From the NCBI GenBank assembly GCA_003427395.1, contig BFEA01000056.1, forward strand, positions 1,575,981 to 1,597,332: a DNA stretch of 21,352 bases, read 5' to 3'. This DNA is from Chara braunii (taxonomy: Eukaryota; Streptophyta; Charophyceae; Charales; Characeae). The notes beneath the pieces were generated by a model that was given only the letters and a program-made list of their open reading frames with translations, ran no database searches and was not told the DNA's origin. Positions 1-8,188 of this stretch are shown here, in pieces. Each line of letters opens with the position of its first letter. The stretch's first letter is position 1. Made by a program: the position numbers and the translations under genes.

Positions 1-184
1 AAAAAGAAGTGATCAAAAAAATCTGAAAAAAAGATATGTTATGGAGAAAATAAAATTAAACAAGATTTGCCTGAGCATTACATCCGAATTCCTTACCAAA
101 TTTGAAATAAAAATAAAATACGGAAAACAAATACTAATAATAAAAATAAATGAAAATAAAAAGAGAATTAAATTTAGTGCATGC
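1..184. other. AT-rich stretch, no gene seen
   Basis: This stretch is strongly A-rich with oligo(A) runs. Short open frames are present but have no recognisable protein character. Nothing else is seen before the diverged tandem repeat that begins near 185. Confidence 0.6.
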
Positions 185-535
185 GCGAGCACGTTTTCGA
201 CACCGCCATCTTTGGCGATTTTTCTTTTTTTTTTTGGGCATATCTAAATGCCCTGAAAATTTACAGATGTGTACTTCACATAATACAAAACCCACTAAAA
301 AAGTTTCAAAAAATAATAAAATTGTTTAGACCCCGAACTAAAGTGAAAACAAAAAGTAAAAGTGAAAAAATATGTGGGCGAGCACGTTTTGACACCGCCA
401 TCTTTGGCGATTTTTAATTCTTATTTGGCTCAGTCAAATGACTTGAAAATTTACAGGCATGTACCTCACGTCATAGAGAACTCAGAAAAAAAAACTCAGA
501 AAAAAATAATTATTTTTTTTTGGCCCCGAAATAAT
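185..535 (+). repeat. diverged tandem repeat, two units of about 193 bp
   Basis: Two direct copies start at about 185 and 378. Each opens with GCGAGCACGTTTT, followed by CACCGCCATCTTTGGCGATT, which contains the small hairpin CGCCA/TGGCG. Each continues through a shared GAAAATTTACAG...TGTAC..CAC block and ends in an A-rich tract followed by a CCCCGAA motif. The 3' halves have diverged. The family is not recognised; it may be part of a larger repeat truncated here. Confidence 0.7.
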
Positions 536-588
536 TTTTGGCGGGGGCCGAACGTCGTCGGGTTCGGACCTCGTACGGGACCCCGAAC

Positions 589-634
589 GCCCGTACGTAC
601 GGAGGTCTGCCCGGGGACCTCCGTACGTACGGGC
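589..634. repeat. perfect 19-bp inverted repeat with 8-nt loop
   Basis: The arm GCCCGTACGTACGGAGGTC at 589-607 is repeated in perfect inverted form at 616-634, leaving an 8-nt loop. Each arm also contains the palindrome CGTACGTACG. The flanks at 541-588 are GC-rich and carry a smaller GTTCGG/CCGAAC pairing. It could be the end of a foldback element or a stable cruciform. Confidence 0.85.
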
Positions 635-1044
635 TGGTGACCCTGATGTAAACTAAAGCAAGTAGAAAACAACATAGGAGCCATGGTACCACAGAGAACA
701 ACCAAACAAATTATACAAAGGAGCGTTAGCTGTAGTTTGAGAATCTGTTCGATTTCAGATGGGTGATCGTAGGCCCCAGTCGTTCTATTATTCTTCTTTA
801 GACCACTACTACGTCCAAGCCTGATTTTGCCGACCTTGATTTTCATTGCGCACCTGAGTTTTGCCAAGCCTGGGTTCCCTTTTTGTTTTTTTTCCTCGTA
901 CTCTTCTGGGAAAGAAAAAACAAACACGGCCAACAAGCACGACGTTCGCTCACATCCACAAAAAAGAAAAAGAAAAAAAACAAACACCCCTCTGGGCGTG
1001 ATGCCAGGTAGATACCTACCCAAAAGTAGTTGTGTGAGTGGATA
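635..1044. other. unassigned stretch with A-rich runs
   Basis: I see no supported gene here. The longest open frames in both orientations are low-complexity (K/N-rich one way, F/L-rich the other) and look like by-products of A-rich and T-rich runs. Confidence 0.5.
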
Positions 1045-1690
1045 CCTCTTTCATCGCTGCTCCTTCCTTCATTGCTCCTCCTCCCTCCTTCATTGCCGCT
1101 CCTCTGTCCGCCATCGCACATCCTCCGTCCGCCCTCATAGCCCGTAGCCCGCCGTTGCTCGTCTTGTACTGTTATCCCGGACTCTGCTCCCTCCTTCATC
1201 GTCGCTCCTCCCTCCTTTCTCATCCAAAGCTCCTCCTTTTCTCCATCCCCCATCTTCCCTCCTCCCTCACTCATCGCCCCTGTCCCCTCCACAATCGCAC
1301 GTCCTCCACATTGCCAGCGTACTTCTATGCTTGGGTGTGTGTGTGTGACCCGCCCGGGTACTTGTATGCTTGGAGGATGTGCGATGGTGAAGGAGCCAGG
1401 GGCGATGGACGAGGGAGGAGGGAAGATGGAGGATGAAGAAAAGGAGGGGCAATGGACGAGAAGGGAGGATTTTCAATGGTGGAGGGAGGAGCGGCAATGG
1501 AGGAGGGAGGAGGCGATCAATGAGGGAGCAGAGTTGGGGACAACTGTGCACGACGGGCAACGATGGGCTACGGGCTATGAGGAAGGAGGGAGGATGTGCG
1601 ATGATAGGAGCGGCGATGAAGGAGGGATGAGGCGATGGAGGAGGGAGGAGGCGATGGAGGAGGGAGCAGAGTTAGGGGATGACAGTCCAT
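1045..1690. repeat. long imperfect inverted duplication, arms of about 260-300 bp
   Basis: The pyrimidine-rich arm (about 1045-1305) is the reverse complement of the purine-rich arm (about 1373-1670). Shared landmarks read on the purine strand are GAGGGAGGAGGGAAGATG, GAGGGAGCAGAGT, GGGCTACGGGCTATGAGG and GGAGGATGTGCGATG, in the same order in both arms. The roughly 65-bp centre holds a short GT microsatellite and two direct copies of GTACTT.TATGCTTGG. Long open frames crossing both arms (Ser/Pro/His-rich or Glu/Gly/Arg-rich) are composition artefacts. This is a foldback-type structure; family unknown. Confidence 0.75.
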
Positions 1691-1793
1691 GACGAGCCAC
1701 TGCGAGCTAGGATGTGCGATGGTGCAGGAGGGGGAGAGGACGGGCAATGGTGGTTGGACAATGGCGGATAGACGAGAAAGGAGGGAATAAAGG

Positions 1794-1819
1794 TGCAGGA
1801 TGAGCTAGGGGCAGGGGGT

Positions 1820-1907
<88 letters not shown>

Positions 1908-1960
1908 GGTGGCCGACCTGAGCCACCTCGCTAAGGTGCAGGATGAGCTAGGGGCAGGGG

Positions 1961-2005
<45 letters not shown>

Positions 2006-2033
2006 GGTGGTGGCCGACCTGAGCCGCCTCGCT
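1794..2033 (+). repeat. tandem duplication carrying (GA)n microsatellites
   Basis: Two direct copies share GGTGCAGGATGAGCTAGGGG (starting at 1794 and 1935), then GCAGGGGGTCA, a GA microsatellite (about 80 bp in the first copy, about 40 bp in the second), and GTGGCCGACCTGAGCC.CCTC. The microsatellite lies inside a duplicated unit and differs in length between copies, which fits slippage after duplication. Confidence 0.9.
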
Positions 2034-2071
2034 GATGACTTCTTGCTCGCGCTGCCTGCTCTCGATGCCTC

Positions 2072-2205
2072 CTGCTGCCTCCTTCGTTGAGGTGTTCGAA
2101 GCTGCACAAGCGATGGCTGACCCGGAATCGACGGCCTTCTGCTGCCTCCTTCGTTGAGGTGTTCGAAGCTGCACAAGCGATGGCTGACCCGGAATCGAAG
2201 GCCTT
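2072..2205 (+). repeat. 67-bp tandem duplication
   Basis: Two nearly identical 67-bp units, 2072-2138 and 2139-2205, both begin with CTGCTGCCTCCTTCGTTGAG and end with a GGAATCGA.GGCCTT motif. They are open in several frames but adjoin the GA repeats and an oligo(A) run, so I treat them as repeat DNA and not as coding. Confidence 0.9.
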
Positions 2206-2435
2206 GTATTGGAAAACAGCACAAATCGTGCTAAAAAAAAAAAAAAAAAGCTGCGTGCACCATGTGCACATGTCACGGGCATGCCAGCGCGCACCTGTGC
2301 ACAGCGCATGGTAGATCGGCGCACCACATCTCGCATTGTGCACAGCGCACCGGGGTGCGCAGTGTGCGGAGGAGGACACCCACCACTGACCCGAGCATCA
2401 CGTGCGGCGCACCGCCCTGCAGCTATCTTGATTCT

Positions 2436-2508
2436 GGGTGTATAGCTTAGTTGGTAGAGCATTGGGCTATTAGCCTAATGGTCGCAGGTTCAAATCCTGC
2501 TATACCGA
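2436..2508 (+). tRNA. tRNA resembling plant mitochondrial tRNA-Lys, anticodon altered to ATT (probable pseudogene)
   Basis: The sequence folds as a cloverleaf: acceptor GGGTGTA/TATACC, D arm TAGCTTAGTTGGTAGAGC, anticodon stem TTGGG/CCTAA, variable TGGTC, and T arm GCAGG/CCTGC with loop TTCAAAT. From memory of the family it is close to plant mitochondrial tRNA-Lys(UUU), including the Lys-type TGGTCGCAGGTTC block. The anticodon loop here is CTATTAG where the mitochondrial gene has CTTTTAA, so anticodon positions 2469-2471 read ATT (formally Asn). The last acceptor base is G opposite G1, a mismatch. Flanks look nuclear (low-complexity, AT-rich), so a mitochondrial insertion in the nucleus that has decayed is the likeliest reading. 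A functional re-coded tRNA is possible but less likely. Confidence 0.75.
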
Positions 2509-2972
2509 TAAGGCCACGAAGTGGGAGTAGCCTTTAAAGTTTGCCAAAAAAAAATTGACTAACTAAAACAAAACCCACAAAACTAAAAGCTAGGAGAATT
2601 TCTTCATTTTATAAAGTAAAAATTTGCATGGGCCTGGTGCGCCGCAAGTATGCTATGAACAGATGCAGCTAATCCAAAAAGATCTGAAAAACAAAATATG
2701 TTGTGGAGAACTCGAGTACGTTGTATAACAAACGACTTTTCGCTGAGGGTCATCTTCGCGTCCGTAATAAGATTGGATTGGAGCCTTTGGAGGTGAAAAT
2801 AAAAAAAAAAGGGATGTTTTTTTTTTCGGTAAAATTGTCCGGAATCCCAGAGTTGAGTAAAAGAGCCCAAACATCTGGGTTCGGACATCTGGGCGGATGT
2901 TCGGGCCCTCGGCATCAGGTAGTCTAGCTTTTGGCACACAGCCCAAAAATGACTGCAGAATGATGGCAAAAT
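2509..2972. other. unassigned AT-rich stretch
   Basis: I see no gene or repeat I can name. It holds short oligo(A)/oligo(T) runs (for example 2800-2826) and the dyad GGGTTCGGACATCTGGGCGG near 2878. Confidence 0.5.
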
Positions 2973-3046
2973 GACTGTAAACAGTGTGAGGTGAAATTGA
3001 GAGAAGAATATTAGCTTAAAAAAAAAAAGAAGACTGTAAACAGTGT
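2973..3046 (+). mobile_element. 5'-truncated SINE tail with 15-bp target-site duplication
   Basis: The 15-bp repeat GACTGTAAACAGTGT occurs at 2973-2987 and 3032-3046. Between them is a 44-nt insert: a roughly 30-nt block ending AGAGAAGAATATTAGCTT followed by an oligo(A) run. The block is the same 3' tail seen at about 3840, 12616, 13293 and 15845. The combination of target duplication, 5' truncation and poly(A) is what target-primed reverse transcription leaves. Only the last 30 nt of the parent element was copied. Confidence 0.85.
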
Positions 3047-3049
3047 AAA

Positions 3050-3460
3050 GTTGAAAACAGTGTAATATCTTTTGGCACGCAGCCCATGTATATGTTACAA
3101 TAAACTTGAATAAAGGTCATTATTTTTTCATTCTTAGCGTTTTTGTTGCGTTCGCCTACAAAAAAATTAATCTATCCTTTTTTTTGTTCACTTTACCTTC
3201 TCGTTTTAATTTTTAACCATCTTTTTTTTAAGCTTTTTGTTTTGTTATGTTTCTTTCTGATTTCTCTATTTATAGCGTTTCTACAAATTCAAATATTGTC
3301 CCTGCACCCGATACAAAGTTCGTGCCCGGGCATACGCCTGGCCACTCTGTCCAGGCAGGACCTCCAGGCGGGGTCCTGTGCAGCCCCAGCGCCCATGAAG
3401 TCTATATGCCAACTGCAGAGGGATAACAAGTAATGCACACTGTAGTGACCGAACATAGTA
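3050..3460. other. unassigned T-rich stretch
   Basis: The sequence is T-rich (3120-3300), then of mixed composition. A hydrophobic F/L-rich open frame at 3143-3433 is explained by the T-runs and has no recognisable domain. Confidence 0.5.
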
Positions 3461-3463
3461 TTT

Positions 3464-3867
3464 TGAAGCTCGGTTGGTTAGGCACGCAAGGGGCATTCAG
3501 GAGGTCATGGGTTCGATCCCCACTGACCACCTGCGGCACTCTTGGTGCCAACCAACTGAGATAGTTGGCTTGTTCCCCCTGTTCGGTATTGGTAGGGTCT
3601 TTGGCCATCATGGCTGTGCATGTGGGTGGGTGTGGGTTGTGTTGCGGTGTGTGGGAGAGTCCTGGCCATAAGCGCAGCAACTGGCAAAATGCTCGTTTTT
3701 GCGTAAACCGGCCCGCGGCCCCACCCTACTCCCTGACCGCCACCGATTAGGGTGGCGGCCAACATGCATCCCCTTAATCGTGAGAGGTAGCTTGCTTGCA
3801 GGGGTCCCCTGTATGAGTAGAGGTAGGTAGGTGGTGAAAGGTAAAATTGAGAGAAGAATATAGCTTT
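3464..3867 (+). mobile_element. tRNA-derived SINE, about 400 bp
   Basis: The head has RNA polymerase III promoter-like boxes: an A box GCTCGGTTGGTTAGGC (3468-3483) and a B box GGTTCGATCCC (3510-3520) at tRNA-like spacing. A unique body follows, then the 3' tail AATTGAGAGAAGAATATAGC ending near 3866. The head shares GGCATTCAGGAGGTC and the A/B boxes with a second, minus-strand copy at 15490-15775. No clean target duplication was found around this copy, so it is probably old. Function, if any, is only as a non-autonomous retroposon mobilised by a LINE. Confidence 0.8.
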
Positions 3868-4023
3868 GTTTTCCTTTGTAAAAAATATATTTCTTTGAAG
3901 GAAAAAATTCAAAAAAAAGTTGAAAGACTGGAAACAGATGCACGGTATATCATTGTATGCGTGCACCGGATTGTAAAGTGTGAAGGAGATAAAGGAGGTG
4001 AGTTTTGGGAATGGGAGAGAAGT

Positions 4024-4060
4024 GGGGGGGGGGGCGGGGGGGGGGGACGGGGGGGGGGGG
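4024..4060 (+). repeat. three long G-tracts (G11-C-G11-AC-G12)
   Basis: G-runs of 11, 11 and 12 bases lie at 4024-4034, 4036-4046 and 4049-4060. Tracts this long can fold as G-quadruplexes. Length in the assembly may be inaccurate. Confidence 0.8.
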
Positions 4061-4239
4061 ATGAAAAAAGGTAGACGGAAGTAAAATGAGAAAACATTCA
4101 AGAAAGGCAAAAAAAAAAAAAGCCCATGAACTGCTGATAAACAGGAGTTACTGATCAACGTGTTTTTAGGGCATCAGGCCCCGCCATGCACGCACGGCCT
4201 CGAATCTGCACCTCCAGCCACAGGAAGGAAGTCTCATAT

Positions 4240-4545
4240 AAAAGCTGGATCCATACCTAAGGTGATATCGAGCCCAGCCCCAGCGCTGTAGCGTCCTGGG
4301 ACTCGCACCACACCATCCGCCCGGACAACATGCAGCGCACTACCGCTACTTAACCCGAAAAGACCTGAGATGCAGTCCTTTCCTCCCCCCCCCAAAAAAA
4401 AGGGCAATGCTCGTGAAATGTCATCTTCAAACTGTCCAGCCCCAAAAGGGTAATTTCGGAGAGTTATGTACTCATCTGACTCCATCGGGATTCGAACTGA
4501 GGTCTGTATTTCAACAATTCATGGGCTTATCAACCGAGGTCGTCG
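4240..4545 (-). mobile_element. degenerate tRNA-derived SINE relic
   Basis: On the minus strand an A-box-like CCTCGGTTGATAAGCC (4524-4539) precedes a B-box-like CAGTTCGAATCCC (4487-4499) at tRNA-like spacing, followed by about 250 bp of body with an internal oligo(G)/oligo(T) run. The arrangement resembles the SINE at 3464, but the body does not clearly match. It could belong to another SINE family. Confidence 0.45.
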
Positions 4546-4614
4546 GAATCTTCATGGAGTTAGATTAACAAAATAACTCCAAATTCTAAAAATAACCTGC
4601 AGTGCGGCCAGTCA

Positions 4615-4730
4615 GTTCGATGATGATACCTCAAGGCTGTCCCCCATTTATTTATTTAATTTTTGTTTTAAGGAAAAAGGAAAAAGGAAAAAGGGACCGG
4701 TGAGTTTGATGATGATGCCTCAAGCCTGTC
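4615..4730 (+). repeat. diverged direct repeat flanking an A-rich insertion
   Basis: GTTCGATGATGATACCTCAA at about 4616 recurs as GTTTGATGATGATGCCTCAA at about 4704, followed by GGCTGTC and GCCTGTC respectively. Between them is a T-rich then (GGAAAAA)n stretch. It is either an old tandem duplication or a retroposed A-rich segment with long, diverged target repeats. Confidence 0.6.
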
Positions 4731-5055
4731 GTCCTTCTAAATAACCTTTCTTTTTCAAAATGAAATGAAAAAGGAAGTGCGATAGTGTCATTTTCCCACG
4801 TACTCCCTTGAGCACCAGGCTTATATATGCCTGTGGTTTTGGGTGAGCATGCTTTCTGATGTTGAACCACCAGAGTACTCCGGAGGCACATTTTCTCGAC
4901 ACGGTCTGGAAACGCCCTGCACGCCAAAAAAAAAGAGCCGGCATGGGGCTCCTTTCGGTTGGCGCCCCCAGACAGTTTGCTCCAGAGGCCGAGCCCCGAA
5001 AGTTGCGTCTGCATGCAAGCCACTGTTTTTTTTTTTTTTTCATAGCGGGAAATGT
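4731..5055. other. unassigned stretch
   Basis: No supported gene. There is an oligo(A) run at 4926-4934 and an oligo(T) run at 5026-5040. Open frames on both strands have unremarkable, inconsistent composition. Confidence 0.5.
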
Positions 5056-5084
5056 AGTGGTGGTTTAAAGTTTAAACCACCACT
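5056..5084. repeat. 29-bp palindrome (14-bp arms)
   Basis: AGTGGTGGTTTAAA, one G, then its exact reverse complement TTTAAACCACCACT. The half-site TTTAAACCACCA recurs near 7732, and TTAAACCACCAGTACTTGGG forms the terminal repeats of the element at 12056-12210. The palindrome may therefore be two element ends joined head to head. Confidence 0.85.
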
Positions 5085-5125
5085 CTCCCTGAACGCTCCA
5101 TACCAGGGTAAGGTTAACAAGAGAG

Positions 5126-5206
5126 TCAAAAGATGAACCTGACCTGGTTTTATAGGTTAACGTTAACGGACGGAAGTCAACAGATGAGCCTGACCTGGTT
5201 ATAGTA
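5126..5206 (+). repeat. 51-bp-period tandem duplication
   Basis: AGTCAAAAGATGAACCTGAC (about 5126) recurs as AGTCAACAGATGAGCCTGAC (about 5177), each followed by CTGGTT.TA. The palindrome GTTAACGTTAAC lies between the copies. Confidence 0.75.
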
Positions 5207-5324
5207 CATCGAATCATCTTTCGGAATTGCTCAACCCCCAGTTATAGTGGGCGGTTGTACCCTGAGGTGCCTTGTACCGGGTGGTGGATATTCTCACCTA
5301 GGATTGTACTATGGGACGCTGGAC

Positions 5325-5440
5325 CCGTTTTCCAGCAGGTGCTTCTACCGACCAATAGACCGGAGCAACTAGGTGGCCCGCTAGGAGGGGGTGCTCTTTA
5401 TCACCTCTCCTACCGTGGCGGCGTGTTTATTCAAAAAAAA
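5325..5440 (+). mobile_element. short hairpin retroposon, copy 1
   Basis: The copy begins GGACCCGTTTTCCAGCAGGT. The middle has CAATAGACCGGAGC and a hairpin region around GGTGCTCTTTATCACC, and the copy ends in an A8 run at 5433-5440. The same layout (CCAGCAGGTG, CCACCAATAGATGGAGC, a hairpin near TCTGCTCTTATCAGC, then poly(A)) is found at about 6400-6522, 6525-6665, 10332-10511 and 11674-11790. No tRNA-like promoter boxes are seen, so the origin of the family is unknown. Confidence 0.65.
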
Positions 5441-5558
5441 GATTTACGCAAAATGGCATCTCGTAAAACAACAGAGCCTTTGCCTACTACCGGTGAAAGT
5501 CCACCAGAATGAATGACTGGTGGATTACAGACGATCGGGGTTCTCTGCAGTCACTGTG

Positions 5559-5583
5559 CACGGTGTGCAGTGCACACACCGTG
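5559..5583. repeat. 9-bp hairpin
   Basis: CACGGTGTG and CACACCGTG form perfect arms around a 7-nt loop, 32 bp before the large inverted repeat at 5615. Confidence 0.8.
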
Positions 5584-5614
5584 ACACCGGCAGCAGGTTG
5601 GACCGGATGTGACT

Positions 5615-5750
5615 GGACAGCAGTGTGCCGCGGCCACAAATATTACAGCTGCTCCAAAGCAACATCAAATCATAACGGCCACTTCGATTTAATGATTTGA
5701 TGTTGCTTTGGAGCAGCTGTAATATTTGTGGCCGCGGCACACTGCTGTCC
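5615..5750. repeat. perfect 59-bp inverted repeat, 18-nt loop
   Basis: The arm at 5615-5673, beginning GGACAGCAGTGTGCCGCGGC, is repeated with no mismatch in inverted form at 5692-5750. The 18-nt loop is at 5674-5691, and pairing continues imperfectly outside (TGAC on the left against GTCA on the right). Identity this perfect suggests a young foldback element or a small-RNA precursor locus. An inverted-read assembly chimera is also possible, since the contig carries uncleaned mate-pair adapter at its end. Confidence 0.95.
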
Positions 5751-6055
5751 GGTCAGCAGGGCTTCACTTCGTTTTAATGATTGAGCCTATTTCGAGATTG
5801 TTTATCCGCATGTTCAGCCGTGGCGAAGCACGGTCATGTGTTGAGTCAGTCTGTTGACGTCATCTTTTCATCTTCGTTCTTAAGAATCTTAACAGCTGCT
5901 GAGTTCCAGGCTTACCAAGACAGCTAATAAATTGGAGCATTTTGTACCCCCCAAAAAAAAAGAAAAAAAAAAAAGAAAAGGGTAGGGCAGACAGCAGGCT
6001 TGGCAAAGTAGGTTAGGGAACAGTCACGGGCTGTTAGCCTATTAGATGTTTCCGT

Positions 6056-6056
<1 letters not shown>

Positions 6057-6101
<45 letters not shown>

Positions 6102-6111
6102 NTTTTTTTTT
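6057..6111 (-). repeat. poly(T) tract with one ambiguous base
   Basis: About 55 T residues with an N at 6102, equivalent to a poly(A) tail on the minus strand. No target duplication was recognised around it. The true length is uncertain. Confidence 0.9.
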
Positions 6112-6198
6112 CCCTTCCTTTTATAAGAACAAGGGCGGCGGCATTGAGATGGCATCGTCATTGAACTGACCGGCTCCAGGGGCGTGGTCCCACTAGCA

Positions 6199-6326
6199 AA
6201 GAGGATCAGATCGAATGCCTGAATCTGGACGTGCTTGTCGAAAGGTGCAGGAAATCGAGATTGAACTGCTTTTCTGCATCTCTGCATACGACACGTCCAC
6301 ATTCAGGCATTCGATCCGATCCTCTT
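6199..6326. mobile_element. foldback/MITE-like element with 35-bp inverted arms
   Basis: The left arm 6199-6233 (starting AAGAGGATCAGATCGAATGC) pairs with the right arm 6292-6326 with 2 mismatches in 35. Weaker pairing extends outward to about 6177 and 6345. The 58-bp centre is not coding. The family is unknown, and no target duplication was identified. Confidence 0.8.
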
Positions 6327-6388
6327 TTCTAATGGCACCTCGGTCCAGGTAATCAAGAATTATTTTTTTAGATTATTATTGTGATCTG

Positions 6389-6522
6389 TTTTTTTTTTTT
6401 TTTTTTTTTTTTTGGTTGGGAAAACCTCTTGCAAGGCCTCTGTCCCAGTGGTGGTAAGCGAATCATCAGGATTGATGATCGGGGCGTTGGGGGGTGCTCC
6501 ATACTATTGGTGGGGAGTCTCA
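6389..6522 (-). mobile_element. short hairpin retroposon, copy 2
   Basis: The T23 run (6389-6413) would be the poly(A) tail in the minus orientation. The body retains GGGTGCTCCATACTATTGGT and GGGGAGTCTCATC, matching GGCTCCATCTATTGGTGGGG of the other copies. The hairpin region has diverged to AATCATCAGGATTGATGATC. Its 5' end is replaced by the tail of copy 3, which suggests copy 3 inserted into it. Confidence 0.6.
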
Positions 6523-6524
<2 letters not shown>

Positions 6525-6564
<40 letters not shown>

Positions 6565-6668
6565 AACTTCCCCCACTAGTGTTAGTGGTGCTGATAAGAG
6601 CAGACACCACTAGCACCTGGGGAGAGGCTCCATCTATTGGTGGGGAGCGTCACCTGCTGGAAACCGGG
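6525..6668 (-). mobile_element. short hairpin retroposon, copy 3
   Basis: A T36 run at 6525-6560 is followed by the hairpin AGTGGTGCTG/CAGACACCACT with loop ATAAGAG, then GGCTCCATCTATTGGTGGGG and CACCTGCTGGAAACCGGG. Read on the minus strand this is 5' CCCGGTTTCCAGCAGGTG, body, poly(A). It is the best-preserved copy together with the one at 10332. Confidence 0.75.
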
Positions 6669-7129
6669 ATTTGACCACAATTATGACTTGGCACGGATGT
6701 ATCCGTCCATAATTACAGCTAGAGCTGGGTAAAATGTAAAAGAAGAGGTCTTGTCCGACGTCCTTGCATCCAAGAAGCCACAGTGTCATTCTCAAAGGAA
6801 TGTCTATGCAGCACCTGGAGGTTGGTGCCTAAAGTAAAAGCGGCTGCGAGCGGTTGTTTTATGAAATGATGGAAATAGCAGGTTGCTTGAGGAAATTGAG
6901 GAAGTAGCCAATGTCTGGAAGAATATCGACAACGGCTGATTATGCAGTTGAAGGTCTGTCTCCCTTCCTCACGCTACGAGTCTGCTAGGCTAGCAGTACC
7001 AGGAGGTAAACAAAGCAACACAGTCAAACTCAACTCGTAGTGACACCCACAACACCAACTGAATGTGACCCTTGCCCAATGGAGCATGCTTTTGAGCTCC
7101 AAACTCTGCAGCACAATGCATGCACATCC
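6669..7129. other. unassigned, apparently unique stretch
   Basis: No open frame with recognisable protein features, no RNA gene and no clear repeat was seen. Composition is balanced, unlike the surrounding repeats. Confidence 0.5.
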
Positions 7130-7130
7130 A

Positions 7131-7267
7131 TCCGTGTGTGTGTCTGTGTGTGGTGTGTCTGACAGTGTGTGACAGGGAGAGAGAGAGCCGAGAGAAAGAG
7201 AGCGAGCTTATGAGGTCCAGTGACAAAACATTCACCATAACACAACACAAGCACATCTATCTGGGCA

Positions 7268-7362
<95 letters not shown>

Positions 7363-7392
7363 GTGGTTGACCGGCATACAGACTCCGACATC

Positions 7393-7428
<36 letters not shown>

Positions 7429-7442
7429 CATTATTATTATTA
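7131..7442. repeat. microsatellite cluster: (GT)n, (GA)n, (TTA)n
   Basis: Imperfect GT and GA repeats at 7131-7202 are followed by a pure GT run from about 7270 that changes to GA at about 7327 and ends near 7359. A TTA/ATT trinucleotide run follows at about 7396-7442. Frames reading through them give (SL)n, (HT)n and (N)n proteins, which are artefacts. Confidence 0.95.
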
Positions 7443-7730
7443 CTTAGATTCCGCATCTTTATAGCCAGCCACATGGAATTTCACACAAGGATGCACATTA
7501 CATGAATGCACATGGTTTTGCTTCAAAGTGATTAATTTCACAGAAAGTGGTATGTACGTCCAAAAACTCCACTAAAATAAGAGGCTTCAGACGACGACTA
7601 CCTCAAGACCAAGCTTCCCAAGCTAACGAGGTACGGTAGTCCACCAGTTTTTGACAGTCTGGGTGGAAAAAGTTGAGTCTTATGTCGTCACCACTTTGGG
7701 AAGAAAAGCCCTTCTCTCAAGAAGCTCAGT
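7443..7730. other. unassigned stretch
   Basis: Nothing recognisable between the trinucleotide repeat and the AAACCACCA-bearing segment that begins near 7731. Confidence 0.45.
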
Positions 7731-7890
7731 TTAAACCACCAGTTCCTTTCTCATGTATGGGCCGCAGGAGAAAATAGAGTAGAAGCATTTCTAGTCAGAC
7801 GAATTTGGGCGCTACCGTAGTGGTCTGTTGCGTCATCGTTGTCGCAGTTTGTTAACCACCGCGACTTTCAGAGGTATTGGTGGTTGAAGG
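7731..7890. repeat. possible degenerate element with ACCACCA-type ends
   Basis: GTTTAAACCACCAGTTCC at the left and GGTATTGGTGGTTGAAGG at the right are inverted relatives of the perfect terminal repeats TTAAACCACCAGTACTTGGG of the element at 12056. The inside shows no similarity I could see. Confidence 0.35.
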
Positions 7891-7969
7891 TGACTTAAGA
7901 GATTATATATTTTCCTCCTGCTGGCTGAGGTGATCATTTCAGTGTCCCAAACACTTTGCGGAGCCTATG

Positions 7970-8122
<153 letters not shown>

Positions 8123-8188
8123 GTTAGCAGGCTTGATCTTTTTTTTTTTTTTGCTGAACAGGTGCGGATGATCTTGGAGAGTACCAGA

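Noticed and set aside
1038-1692. Several open frames of 97-149 codons over the inverted duplication
   Set aside because: Low-complexity purine/pyrimidine composition; products on both strands are equally open.
5690-5760. Plant microRNA gene
   Set aside because: The 59-bp perfect hairpin lacks the mismatched, bulged form usual for miRNA precursors. A foldback element or siRNA source is more likely.
6540-6620. U2 snRNA-derived sequence suggested by TCTGCTCTTATCAGC-like hairpin
   Set aside because: Similarity to U2 is limited to about 15 nt around a hairpin, and the flanks do not match.
7120-7474. Open frames with (CV)n, (HT)n, (ER)n and (N)n products
   Set aside because: Translations of microsatellites.
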